Below are positions 15,300 through 31,615 of a DNA stretch of 64,000 nt, piece by piece. Below the pieces are notes generated by a model. That model made no database searches. It was not told the origin of the DNA and worked only from the letters and a program-made list of their open reading frames with translations. The position numbers and the translations under genes are program-made. Source of the stretch: Glaciozyma antarctica PI12 (lineage: Eukaryota; Basidiomycota; Microbotryomycetes; Kriegeriales; Camptobasidiaceae). Numbering within the stretch: the stretch's first letter is position 1; each line of letters starts with the position of its first letter. The stretch is taken from positions 1,341,431 through 1,405,430 of the forward strand of contig KZ627148.1 in NCBI GenBank assembly GCA_002917775.1. The letters run 5' to 3'.

Positions 15300-16641
15300 T
15301 TAAACAGCTCCAGCGCCTTCAACCTCGTCGTCCTCCGGCAACCGAATCTCTCCCTCCTCACTCGAATCCCGAACATACCTCCACCCCACGCTCGCCAGTA
15401 ACGAAATAAACACCATCGCCGCTCCCAAAATAAGGGGAATCTGCCATAGAAAGAACGGGGCATCGTCAGCGTTGTTGCGCCTGGCAGCGAGAGAGACCGA
15501 ACGCACAAAGACTTGGGGAGGCTTGCCCTCTGAATTGATGGCGAGTGCGATGGAGAGGTAGATGGACGCAGCGGCCCAGACAAAGTCGGTCCACACGAAT
15601 ACGACGAGCGAATTGACGAAAGCCTGCGACAAAGTTAGTGCCTGCGACGATAAGGACGAAGCGAGGACGCACAATCCCCATGACGACTCCGAAAGCAATC
15701 CAGGAATGCATGGCATGGTCGCCTTCCCATTTGCCGTGATGTTGGCCTTCAAGAGGGCCGATGTAGCGGTACCAACTGCGCCAGCAGGTCAGGTCTTGCG
15801 AAGGATGAAGCGAGCGACAAACGTACCCCAAAGCCAGGAGCCCGTTCTGCCAGATATCGCACGAGAAGATAATTGCGAGCAACATCCTGCCACACCCCGC
15901 TTCATTAGTCTACGCCTCCGAGCCTCAGTCGCGACGAACGTACCTCATCGGCGCGTGAATGAACAAGTAGTCCATAGGCCTGCTCGCCGCGCACGGATAA
16001 AGCAAGAGCGTTCCCCACACCGAAGCAGCGAGTACGAGCGCAGCAAAGAGGATCATCTCGGCGATGAAGAAGAGGCGGAGAGTCCAAAAGAGGACCCAGG
16101 CTGCCATGAGGAGGTTGATGGCCGCGAGGCGAGTTCCGACGCCCGAGACGAGCGTTTGCTGCATCCGTACCGTCAGCTCGCACTCCTACTCGTCCTCACG
16201 AAGCTGATCCCTCGCTTGTGGAGGCAGTAGAACTCACCTTGGTCTCCGGCTTCCGCGCGATACTCAACAGCAAGCTCTGCCCGATCAAGAGGATGATAAG
16301 GACGCCCCAATAAGCTCCAATGAGCGTCGACTGCGAGCCAGTCAGCTCCCTCACCTCGTCCCCAAAGCAGCGGTCTTACAGAGGGAGTGAGGATCGTGAG
16401 GTACTGGTCGCTGATCTCCGCGAGTCTGCGAACAGAGAGCGTCAGCTGGCGCGTGGAGAAGGAAGGGGGGAGCGTACGTAGGAGAGGCGGCGAGGGCGGA
16501 GACGAGGGAAGCGGCTATGAAGAGTAGAAGGGAGAGTGGGGTGAGGAGCTGGAGCCGGGCTAGTTGACGGTCGAGGATGACTGCGTCCACTTGGACTGGG
16601 TCTGGTACTGAGAGAACTGCTGAGGTGTAGGGCGTTGCCAT
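15300..16641 (-). CDS. Multi-pass membrane protein of unknown function
   Basis: I do not recognise this protein with certainty. The start is set at MATPYTSAVLSVPDPVQ. Six or more hydrophobic spans are visible, for example LLTPLSLLLFIAASLVSALA, GAYWGVLIILLIGQSLLLS, AAINLLMAAWVLFWTLRLFF, AEMILFAALVLAASVWGTLL and PLILGAAMVFISLLASVGW. The C-terminus is short and acidic (SSEEGEIRLPEDDEVEGAGAV). Conserved-looking polar residues sit in loops (WYRYIGPLEGQHHGKWEG and CDIWQNGLLALG). The overall layout, short N-terminus plus many helices and an acidic tail, resembles fungal DUF1774-type membrane proteins, but this is a guess. It is interrupted by several short introns and is divergent from GPN3. Confidence 0.65.
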
Positions 16642-16998
16642 CGTTGCGGTTTCGAGGTTGTGGTAAGAGGGAGAGGAGCGAAGGCAAGATGACGCGGGAG
16701 GAGGTGGGTTCGGCTTGAGGAGCAGCTGGTCGCTCTCTTCGAGGTGAGCTAGGGCTGCTGGGGCAAGAGGCGACTTGAAATCCGTAGAGCACCTCCGCCC
16801 TGCCGCCAAAGGGATCAGGGAGAAGCTCAACCTGCGCCGAGCTCGTTCTTAATTCCTCGGAGCCGGACTCGCAGCCTGTTGCTCTCTCCCAACCAGCTCC
16901 AAACTTGCCAGCAGCACCTGTACAGACAAACGGCCTTCACGCGAAGCTACTCAGCTTGAAACCCATCCTTTCCGCCGAGCTTGCGACCTCAGCAAAGC
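16642..16998. promoter_or_regulatory. Divergent promoter and leader region between the membrane protein gene and GPN3
   Basis: About 360 bp between the two oppositely directed genes. The end nearest GPN3 must contain its untranslated first exon, because the GPN3 start codon is completed only after the first intron (donor at 17000). No ATG on the plus strand could give a normal GPN3 start here. Confidence 0.5.
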
Positions 16999-18391
16999 AG
17001 TGAGCCCTCTCCTCCTCCGAGCGTTGCTCCCAGCTGACTCTCCCTCCTCGCAGTGCGTTGTACGTCTCCGTTCCAGCTTCCACCGCCTCCCCTTCACCTA
17101 CCAAGACCCCACCCCGCGCCGCGCCCTCGCACCCTCTCCCACCTCCCCTCTCCTCCCTCAGCAAAACACTTCCCACCCTCTCTCGCTCCCACACCACCTC
17201 GCGCTCCTCCACACCAGCTAACCCACATATCTCCCAGACGCAGTCCTCGTCACTGGCCCCGCCGGCGCTGGCAAATCAACCTTCTGCGCCTCCCTCATCA
17301 CGCACGCTCAATCGCTCGGTCGGTCGGTCCACCTGTTCAACCTCGACCCTGCGGCGGAGAAGTTTGAGTACCCGCCTTCGATCGATATTAGGGATTTGAT
17401 CAGCTTGGAGGAGGTGATGGAGGATTTGGAGTTGGGGCCTAACGGGGGGTTGATCTACTGCTTTGAGTGAGTTCCCGTGCGAGGTGCTGGAGGGAGGGAG
17501 CTGATGGAGGCTGCAGGTACCTCATGAACAACCTTGACTGGCTATCAGACGCTCTAGGAGATTTTGAGGACGACTACGTGAGCTTCCTACCCTCTCCCTG
17601 CGCTCGCCTCGCCTGACCTCCTCCTCTCCAGCTCATCATCGATTGCCCAGGGCAAATCGAGCTCTACACACATATCCCCGTCCTCCCCCGCCTCGCCAAA
17701 CTCCTCACGACGACGATGAACATCTCGCTCGTGAGCGTGTACCTCCTCGAATCTCAATTCATGGAGGATTCCGCCAAATACTTTAGCGGAGTCCTCAGTG
17801 CGATGAGTTGCATGGTCGGCTTGGAAGTCCCGAGTGTGAACGTGATGAGCAAGATGGATTTGGTCAAGAAGGGGACGACGGGGGCTAAGAGGAGGAAGGA
17901 CGTTGATCGGTGCGTCGCTTTCGGTGGCGATGGGGACAGCGAGCTGAAGATGCGTGAACAGGTTCCTGGATCCTGATCCCGAGCTCTTGCGCGAGTCAGC
18001 GAACAAGATCACGAACCCCAAATTCCACGCCCTCAACAGCGCGCTCGTCCAGCTCGTGCGTTCGCTGCAGTTCCGCGCGAAAGGAATCGAAGCTGATTCT
18101 CGTGGAACGCAGATCGAGGACTTCAACATGGTTCAATTTCTGCCTCTAGACGTGACGGACGAGGACTCAATAGGTATCGTCCTCTCGCACATCGACAACG
18201 CAATACAGTGCGTCCCTCTCTACGAGCTTCCCGCAGATTTGGTGCTGATTGCTCTCGATACGCAGGTACGGCGAGCACGAGGAGCCCAAAGAACCTAAAG
18301 ATGCGAGTTTTTGAGCGTCGAAGGCGGAGAGCGAGCTGAGCTGACGTGGTTTTCGCAGATGGACGAGGGAGACTTTGACGTCGGGGAGTGA
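16999..18391 (+). CDS. GPN3: GPN-loop GTPase 3 (Gpn3), with an intron-split start codon
   Basis: A cytoplasmic GTPase that with Gpn1 and Gpn2 supports RNA polymerase II assembly and nuclear import. Motifs are complete: P-loop [11 protein letters not shown], the GPN loop in [12 protein letters not shown], switch [11 protein letters not shown], and the base-contact motif SKMDL. The N-terminus [15 protein letters not shown] only appears if an A at 16999 is spliced (intron 17000-17053) to a 6-nt exon TGCGTT (17054-17059), which is then spliced (intron 17060-17237) to AC-GCA-GTC. The start codon is therefore A|TG. The C-terminus also needs an unusual intron: EPKD joins [10 protein letters not shown] through a GC-AG intron at 18303-18358. 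Without it the frame stops earlier, after EPKDASF. The remaining introns are canonical. The first base could instead be an artefact of an extra G at 17053. Confidence 0.88.
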
Positions 18392-18618
18392 GGGGTCGTT
18401 GGAGGCTGTCTTTTGTATTATACGAATAGTAGATCCTATCGAGCGAGAGGGCAGAGAGAGCGAGCTAGAGAGAGCAGAGGTCGAGGCGCGCGCGCCCGGG
18501 AGAAATGTGCCAAGTATGCAGCCCATTCCGAGGCGTGTGAACTAAAAAGTATACGTATGGCAGGAATGAAAGAAGTGTGGACACAAAGAATATGGGGGAC
18601 AGAAGGGCAAGAGCCTGG

Positions 18619-24572
<5,954 letters not shown>

Positions 24573-25934
24573 CCTGCTTGAAGCGAAACCGCCTGGCGCG
24601 TGTCCTGTCGAAGAGGAGATGGAGTCGCGGGAAGGTGACGGGAGAGGTCGAATTGGCGGGTTTGCTTGTGGCTGAGCTGTTTGCCTCTCCTTGTTGTCTT
24701 TCGGAGGGTTTAGCCTGTTCAAAAGTTGGCTGGAGAAAGGGAGGGAGAAGAAAGAGCGGAGGAGGTGCGCTTGCGCTCCTCGAGCTAGTTCGGGCTTGGG
24801 GCAGCTTCGTTGACTACTTTCTCTGTTCCCTTTGGACGAACTTCCTAGCAAATGAAGCCAGTGGAGCGTGGAACGAGCTCTGAACGGGCAATACTCTGTC
24901 CCCATCTTGAGTAGGAGGAGGACCCACTCTCGCGCGTGCTGCCCAGCGAGCTTGGAGCTTGGAGCCTCCCACCGGACGGTTGTGGTACTATCAAGACGGA
25001 GGAGAGACTGCCAGAGGGATTCTTGTTGGCGCTGGCTGTGAGGCTGTGGCTGAGAACGAGCTAGCGAGCGATAGGCTGAGGAAGTTTGGCGCGGCGATTC
25101 CGGCGCTGGCTTCCGCGGAGTTGCGCTCCCTACATAGCTTGAGATAAACTAAAGAGCGAACACTCGCTCTTTTTGCACTCGTAGATACAGCATTGCACGC
25201 CAGTCATACTCCTCAGCTCAGCGGGACCTTGAATTTACTTAACCACTGCCCTCGACGCGGAGCTGTTGATTCAACCTCGCAGAGCTTCAACGCGGCGAGG
25301 AGGAAGAGCGCGGAGCCACACGAGAATCGAGCGTGACTAGTGAACGAAAGGATTGGAAGCGCGAGACGGAGAAGGAGATGAGACGGCCCTCCATCGGCGC
25401 AGGAGCGACGAGAGCGATTGATTCGACGTCGCTCACGAGTCTTCAGCTGGTGCATCAATGAGAGCATGACCCTCCAATTAACTGGGGTCAGAGGGAGGAG
25501 GAGGGGAAGGGCAAGGGGCACGAGGTTTACACTCAGGAGGTACGTTCCTTCGCTCGCATCTCGTTCGTTTTCGCTGAGCAGAGAATATGGCACGTTTTCG
25601 ACCGAGGTGCATCTTGAGCTTGGGAATGGGAGGGCTGCGGGGGAGCCAGTTCTGTAAATCTTGAGAGAGCGAAGGCTGCTTTTGCGAAGTTGAGCTAGTT
25701 GAGGTTGCGAAGCTCCCTCTCTCTCCTTTCTCCCTCTCGCTCTCTCGACTGCAAACCACGAGAAAGCCCGATTCGAGTTCCAGCATTCGCCCACACTTCA
25801 CTCGACGCCATAAGGCGACGCCGCAGGCTGCGGGAACATGAAGAGAGGAGCTCGCAAGCTCAAAGCGAGAGGAATATGTGAAGAAGGCTTGGTGAGAGAA
25901 CCTGTCCGGCCGACGATAAAAGCCTGTCTTGACA

Positions 25935-25969
25935 GTGGAGCGGAAAGTGGAGCGGAAAGTGGAGCGGGA
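25935..25969. repeat. 12-bp tandem repeat, about three copies
   Basis: The unit GTGGAGCGGAAA occurs twice perfectly and a third time with one change near its end (GTGGAGCGGGA). It sits in the NIK1-DnaJ intergenic region. Confidence 0.85.
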
Positions 25970-26047
25970 AGGAAACCAGCTGGGTAGCATCAAAGCTTGA
26001 CCCAGGAGAGGGGGGAGCCGGGGTGCTGAGAAAGGAAGAACCGCCGA

Positions 26048-26290
26048 TGGTGCGTCGCGTTGGGCCACTTGTCGAGCAGTTACAACGGATTATAGCTGCC
26101 CGTCAGGCAGAACTGCCACGGCTGATGTAGTTCGTGCCTCAACGTCGCGCGAGGGAGCTTGAGGAGGAGCAGGAGAGAACGAAGGAGTTAAACGAGCGAG
26201 ACCTGCTGTATCGCCAGGCTTTGGATTCGGCGCAGATCGCTACGTTCGTAGAGATCGCAGACCAGATTCCAGGGAACCGAAGATGCTAAA
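26048..26290 (+). pseudogene. Possible short relict coding segment, origin unknown
   Basis: Reading from the ATG at 26048 gives MVRRVGPLVEQLQRIIAARQ, then one internal stop, then a charged, helix-like stretch including RARELEEEQERTKELNERD and ALDSAQIATFVEIADQIPG before a final stop. It uses codons (TTA, ATA) that are rare in the surrounding genes. I cannot match it to a family. It could be a decayed gene piece or chance. Confidence 0.25.
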
Positions 26291-26351
26291 GGAAGAGCGG
26301 AGGAGAGACCCCGCAGAGAAAAGTGGTGTCGAAGTCGAGCAGGCGAACTGC

Positions 26352-26363
26352 GAGAATGTTCTC
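26352..26363 (+). promoter_or_regulatory. Heat-shock element upstream of the DnaJ gene
   Basis: GAGAATGTTCTC is a perfect inverted repeat containing the nGAAnnTTCn core bound by heat-shock factor. Additional TTC units follow at about 10-bp spacing (near 26374-26382). It lies about 190 bp before the DnaJ start codon, a usual distance for Hsf1 control of YDJ1-type genes. Confidence 0.55.
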
Positions 26364-26551
26364 ACAGCAGTTAGTTCTCTTCCTCCCACCACCATCCCTC
26401 GACTCTTAACGTTGCGCACTCGTACAAAAGGCTAGCACACCGACCGTCCCTCGACACAGACAGCCACAACTCCCGCCACAGCAACAGCCGCCGTCGCCCT
26501 CTCAGCTCGCGTAACTCTCCGTCGAACTAGCTCCACCTCTTTTCTTCTACC

Positions 26552-28450
26552 ATGGTCAAGGACAGCAGCTTCTGTGAGTCTTTCCAGTGACTGGAGTATG
26601 CGAGGGCAGCGCTGACTAGCTTCCCCCTTCTCCCCTCTCTCTTCCCCACCTCACCCTCGCTTTCGCGCCTTACTCAGACGATCTCCTCGGCGTCGACCCC
26701 TCAGCTTCCGAGACTGAGTTGAAAAAGGCGTACCGCAAGAAGGTAAGCAGTCTTTCAACGCGGTTTGTGACCTGGGGATCGTGCGGGTAGAACAGATGTT
26801 CGACGAGGATCCGCTGGCTTGGGATCAGGGGTCAGCGAATTCGTGGTGGCGTGCGAGGGATTGGGCCTTGGCTGCCGCAGGAGAACAGCGTAGCCGTGCT
26901 AGGGAGAAGCAGGGCGCGCTCTTCTCTGCCAGAGCTCAAAAGGACTCACGTCTCCGAAGCTCATTGCTGACGAGGTCCGTTTTTTGCGCAGGCGCTCCTT
27001 CTTCACCCGGACAAGAACCCCAACGCCGGCGACGAGTTTAAGAACGTTTCGCATGGTGAGTTTCGGGCCTGATTTGCGAGCTCTGGAGCTGCCGCTAACC
27101 TCTCTCCGCCCGCCAGCCTACGAGATCCTATCCGAGTGCGTTTGAATCCTTCCGCCGAGTTCACTGAGTCTGGGAGCTGACGGAGCTCTCCCCCTCCTCC
27201 CCTGCCCACCCTTCTTCCCATCTACTCCCTACACCGTCTCTACCGCCACCTTCCGTGCGCCTCTCCAGCCCCGACAAGCGACGAGTCTACGACCAGTACG
27301 GCGAGGAGGGACTCTCCAACGGCGGACCTGGAGGAATGGGCGGCATGGATCCTCAGGACCTCTTCTCCCAGCTCTTCGGTGGCGGAGGAGGAGGCTTCTT
27401 CGGCGGGCAGGGAGGACGCGGCGGAGGACGACCTCAAGGACCCAAGAAGGGCAAGGACCTCGTCCACCGGATCAAGGTCTCGCTCGAGGATCTCTACAAG
27501 GGCAAGACGACCAAGCTCGCGCTCCAGAAGCACGTTCTCTGCACCAAGTGCAAGGGCAAGGGAGGCAAGGAGGGTGCCGTCAAGAGCTGCCAGGGCTGCC
27601 ACGGTCAAGGAGTCAAGATCGTTCTTCGCCAGCTCGGCCCGATGGTTCAGCAGATCCAGCAGACGTGCGGCGACTGCAACGGCGAGGGCGAGATCATCAA
27701 CGCGAAGGACCGCTGCAAGGGTTGCCTCGGCAAGAAGATCGTCAACGAGCGCAAAGTGCTCGAGGTCTTTATCGATCGGGGAATGAAGGAGGGGCAGACG
27801 ATCTCGTTCGCGGGAGAGGCGGACCAGAGCCCTGGAGTCGAGCCGGGAGACGTCGTTATTGTGATCGAGGAGAAGCCGCACGCCGTCTTCAAGAGGAAGG
27901 GAGACGACTTGTACGCCGAGGTCGAGATCGATCTCCTCACGGCGCTCGCAGGCGGACAGTTCACCATTCCTCATCTCGACGAGCGAGCTCTACTGGTCAC
28001 CATTCCCCCGGGCGATGTCATCAAGCCTGGTTCGTCCAATTCTCTTCCCTAGTGCCGCGATTCGCGAAACTGACTGCGCTCTGCAGGAACGCTCAAGGTC
28101 CTCCCCAACCAGGGAATGCCTTCGTACCGCCACCACGAGATGGGCGACCTCATCGTCCAGATCAACGTCACCTTCCCCGGATCCCTCGACCCCGCAGCGC
28201 TCGCCCCTCTCGAGACGATCCTCCCCGCCCGCCGACCCCTTCCCACCTACCCCCAAGGAGATCCACTTGGACGAGCACGTCGAGATGGTTGATGCCGACG
28301 AGCGGAGGACGAGGAGCGGACGGGAGGATGCGATGGATGAGGATGAGGAGCAGGGCGGTCCTCAGGTGCAGTGCGCCAAGTGAGTTCCTCCCTCGCTCGC
28401 AGGTGGTGTGGAGAACGCGTGCTGACCTCTTTCCCTCGCGCAGCCAATAA
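26552..28450 (+). CDS. YDJ1: Type I DnaJ/Hsp40 co-chaperone (YDJ1/DNAJA type), with a frame break near the C-terminus
   Basis: A cytosolic Hsp70 co-chaperone. The J domain has the HPD motif (ALLLHPDKNPNAGDEF), followed by a Gly-rich linker GGGGGGFFGGQGGRGGG. Four zinc-binding CxxCxGxG-type repeats follow: CTKCKGKG, CQGCHGQG, CGDCNGEG and CKGCLGKK. The last repeat has lost the usual final Gly. The substrate-binding C-terminal domains come next (GMPSYRHHEMGDLIVQINV). The first exon is short (MVKDSSF plus one base), with the first intron right after it. At 28250-28254 a run of five C puts the sequence one base out of frame. Reading through gives a stop shortly after, whereas the +1 frame continues as PKEIHLDEHVEMVDADERR to a spliced end VQCANQ-stop. 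CANQ is a CaaX farnesylation box like CASQ of Ydj1, so the shift is most likely an extra C in the sequence. Confidence 0.92.
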
Positions 28451-28702
28451 TCGCGGTCGACGCCACGCGATATTTAACACCTTGCTCCCTCTCCCCCTTT
28501 TTTCTCGTTCTATCGATTTTCTCGGCATTGTAGTCTACACCCAATAGATTCGAGCCTTTCGGCGCATCCAGCACCACTTGCGCGAAGGCACGAGAGACGC
28601 AATTCGTGAGAGCGAGCGACTTCGCAGCGGTTCTGTGCGAACTTGCTCTCACGCTAGCTCTGGATGGCACTCTCGCGGCGTGCTCGCCAATTGATCGTTC
28701 CA

Positions 28703-31361
28703 TCACAACAAACTCTCGTCCAGCCCTCTCGCGCTCCTCGGCACCGGCGAAGGCTGCGCATAGTAACTCCCCTCCGTGCCCACCTCCCTCCCTCCCCGAA
28801 ACTCTCCCGACATACGCGCCAACGACGCATATGGATCCATCGCGTCGTCCTGCTCGATCGCCGGGGAATGCAACTGCGCCGACGGGTTGAGCGCAGCGTC
28901 CTCATCCTCATCGTCGACCAACAACCCTCCTCCACCTCCGTACTCGCGCGACTCCTGCCGACCGTACTGCTCTCCCATCGAATCCTGTCGCTCGCCAAAA
29001 GGCTTCGGCGGCACGGCAGGCGGGGGCGCGAGGGAGGTATCGGGGACGGAGGGGATGGGTTCGGGCGTGGGGAGGTTGAGCGAGTCGAGGTAGGATTGTT
29101 TGGCGGCGGGATCGAGGGCGGGGGAGTCCTGCAGGTACTTCGAACGAGCACCGCGGATGAAGGTCTGCGGCTCCTTGCCGTACAAGCTCGCGAGCGTGCC
29201 GGTGTGGAGGAGGAGACGGTCGAGAATGCCTCGGTCCATCGCTTCCGACTCGGTCGAGATGGGAGGTTTGGGCGCAAAGACGATCGAGGACGCCGCGCCT
29301 GGGTCGGTTGAGAGGAGGCGCCAGTAGATGAAGCCTCGGTCGCGGAGGTCGGGGTTGTCGACCTCTTCGGTCGCCCATTTGAGGACTTTGGGGACGAGCT
29401 CTTGCCCGGCGGTAGGGCGCTTGATGAAGAGCTTGACGGTGGCGGTGAGGAGCGCGAGTTGGACCTGCGAGGATGGAAGCGAGTCAGCCAGGAGAAGGAA
29501 TGGAGAGCATCGCGAACGCACCTCGACTGGCTCCTCGAGGAACGTGAAGAGGAAGTCGTCGAGCAACTCGTCCGAGTTCTCTATCCGGTCCGCGTACTCG
29601 CCGACAATCCAGATCATCGCAGCCTTCGCATCGGGCGTGTCGAGCGCGTCGAGGTTCTCGCACAGCGTCCCGATGATCCCCTCGTACTGGTTGGGGTACC
29701 GTCGGAAGATGTCCTTGATCACGACGATGGCCTCCTGAACGACGTAGTTGACCTTGGTCTGGACAAGGGCGAGGAGGACGGCGATGCAGAGATCTGAGGC
29801 GGAGGCGATCTTGATGGCGAGACGACCGATTGAGCGCACGGCCTTGCGAACGAAATCGACGTCGACTTCCGAGGCGTACCTGCGAGCGGAATGTGAGCAA
29901 GCTTCGAATGTGAATCGGAAGATACTCACTCTTTGAGCTCTGCGAGAACCTGCTCGACGTTCTTCTCATTCGCGAGGCGATAGATGATTTCGAGCTTGGC
30001 AAGCTTGACGTAGATCGGGTCGTTGTACTTGCAGAAGAAGACCTTGACGTCGTTTCGGAGAACCACTGGCCGGCGCTGGATGATGAGGAGGATGTTGCGC
30101 AAGGCGACGTATTGGACTTCGTAGCCCGAGGAGAGGAGGGTGACTGCGTGCGAAGGGGTCAGTTGCGAGGACAGGGATCGAGAGCGGGCGACGCACCGAG
30201 AGGGGGAGAGAGCTTTCGGCACATGGCCTCGACGATCTCTTGACTCCCCATGTAGTTCATCAAGTAGAGAATGACCTTGACGGTGGTGAGAACGACGGCG
30301 CTGTTCGAGTGCTGAAGCCGGATCGAGATCCGTTCGGCGAGCAGCTCCGCGTCCTCTTGCTCTTCTGGCACGTAGTACATAAGCGCCTCCAGGATGTATG
30401 TTTGACCCCACCTGCGCAACACAATCAGCTCCTTTCTAACTTGCTGGCGAAAGCTCGACCCACTCCGAACACTCCCCCATCGCCGCCACGAGCCTGCTCG
30501 CCACCGTCGCGTTCAACCTCAGATGAATATTTTCGCTCCGCTCGCTGATCTCCGTAAGCGCAGCCACCGCGTTCGCGACGACCGTAGGATTCGCGTCGGC
30601 GAGCAGATCGCGCAGCGAGTTGATAAATCCCTCCTTCTCGACGAGGGGCCGATCGTGCACGTAGAGCTTGGCAACGCAAATGGCGGCCGTCTTGCGGACG
30701 TAGGGATCTCGGTCTTTGAGGCAGTGGCGTAGAGGTTCGAGGAGAGCGAGGAGGACGGAGGGGACTTGGATGTAGGACATGGTGCGGATGGCGAGGGCGC
30801 GAATGAGAGCGTTTTTGTCGTTGGCGTCCTGCGTAAGCACTCGTTAGCTATGTTGTGCTCGGTCTGGAGCGTGTGCAGGAGCTGCCGCAACGCGGACTCA
30901 CGGAAAGGAAGCCACCCATTGCGTGCACGACCATCTCGGGCTTGACGCGTGCGTAATTGATCAAGTAGAGGTAGACCATCTTCTTGATCTCTAAAACCTG
31001 GATAGACAAGCAGGCGATAATGTCTGGGAACAACGGCGACATGTCCTGAGGACGCGGGGACCGTCAGTTCGGGCACGACCTCTCCCTCTCCAAGAAGCAG
31101 CTCACCTGGCCCATCGTCATGCTTGCTACCTAGAGGAGGAGCACACCAGTTAGCTCGGGTATCTGGCTCCCTCTCGCGTCCAGGGCTACTCACCACCTTC
31201 TTGAGAACCGTCTTGCGTTTAGTGAAGCCCTTGTCCTTCTTGTCCGTCTGAAGCTCCGCTCGTAGCCTGCACCGCTCCAGAGTGAGTACACACTCCTCCG
31301 CACGCCTCCTGGCCACGTACTCTTGGATCTTGGACCGCGTGAAGAGCTTGGAGTCGGACAT
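28703..31361 (-). CDS. Adaptor protein complex beta subunit (AP-1/AP-2 beta-adaptin type)
   Basis: A large subunit of a clathrin adaptor complex that helps form transport vesicles at the trans-Golgi or plasma membrane. The start [14 protein letters not shown] joins [14 protein letters not shown] through a short intron. The armadillo-like trunk is well conserved: [57 protein letters not shown] and [17 protein letters not shown]. The end is a Pro/Gly-rich hinge ([20 protein letters not shown]) and [13 protein letters not shown], without an appendage (ear) domain, as in many fungal beta-adaptins. About seven introns keep the frame. Which complex it belongs to (AP-1 or AP-2) cannot be settled by eye. 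It is divergent from the Sec7 gene across about 250 bp. Confidence 0.9.
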
Positions 31362-31615
31362 CGTGACGCGAAGGTGGGGAGCTCGAGCGCCGATTGGTTC
31401 GTGGAGCAAAGAGGTTCTTTGAGGCGACTGCCGGGCGACCTGAGTGTGTAGGGAGTGAGGTTGGGTATACAGAGAGAGAGCGGAGTGGGAGAAGGGAGAG
31501 AGCTACCGTGGCCGGCGAAGGGGACGGTGCTGCTTCTCCGGCTCCGCCAGCGAGCGCGCAGCTCGCGCTCCTCCCTCCACCCGCCTGGCCCACAAGGTCT
31601 CTCTGGCCCAGAGAA

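Larger units (their letters stand above)
24573..26551. other. Long gene-poor region between NIK1 and DnaJ
   Basis: About 2 kb without a supportable gene, unusual for this compact window. It carries promoters and leaders for NIK1 (minus) and the DnaJ gene (plus). Contents noted: pyrimidine- and purine-rich tracts, a 12-bp tandem repeat near 25935, a short coding-like relict near 26048-26290, and a heat-shock element at 26352. The open frames on the minus strand (25213-26068) look like composition artefacts. Confidence 0.5.

Noticed and set aside
18413-18500. GA- and CG-rich run after GPN3 that resembles a simple repeat
   Set aside because: Irregular composition without a repeating unit; probably just the 3' untranslated region.
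25213-26068. Two overlapping minus-strand open frames (193 and 196 residues) in the NIK1-DnaJ gap
   Set aside because: No domain, biased Arg/Ser/Leu composition, no splice structure or start context; probably chance.
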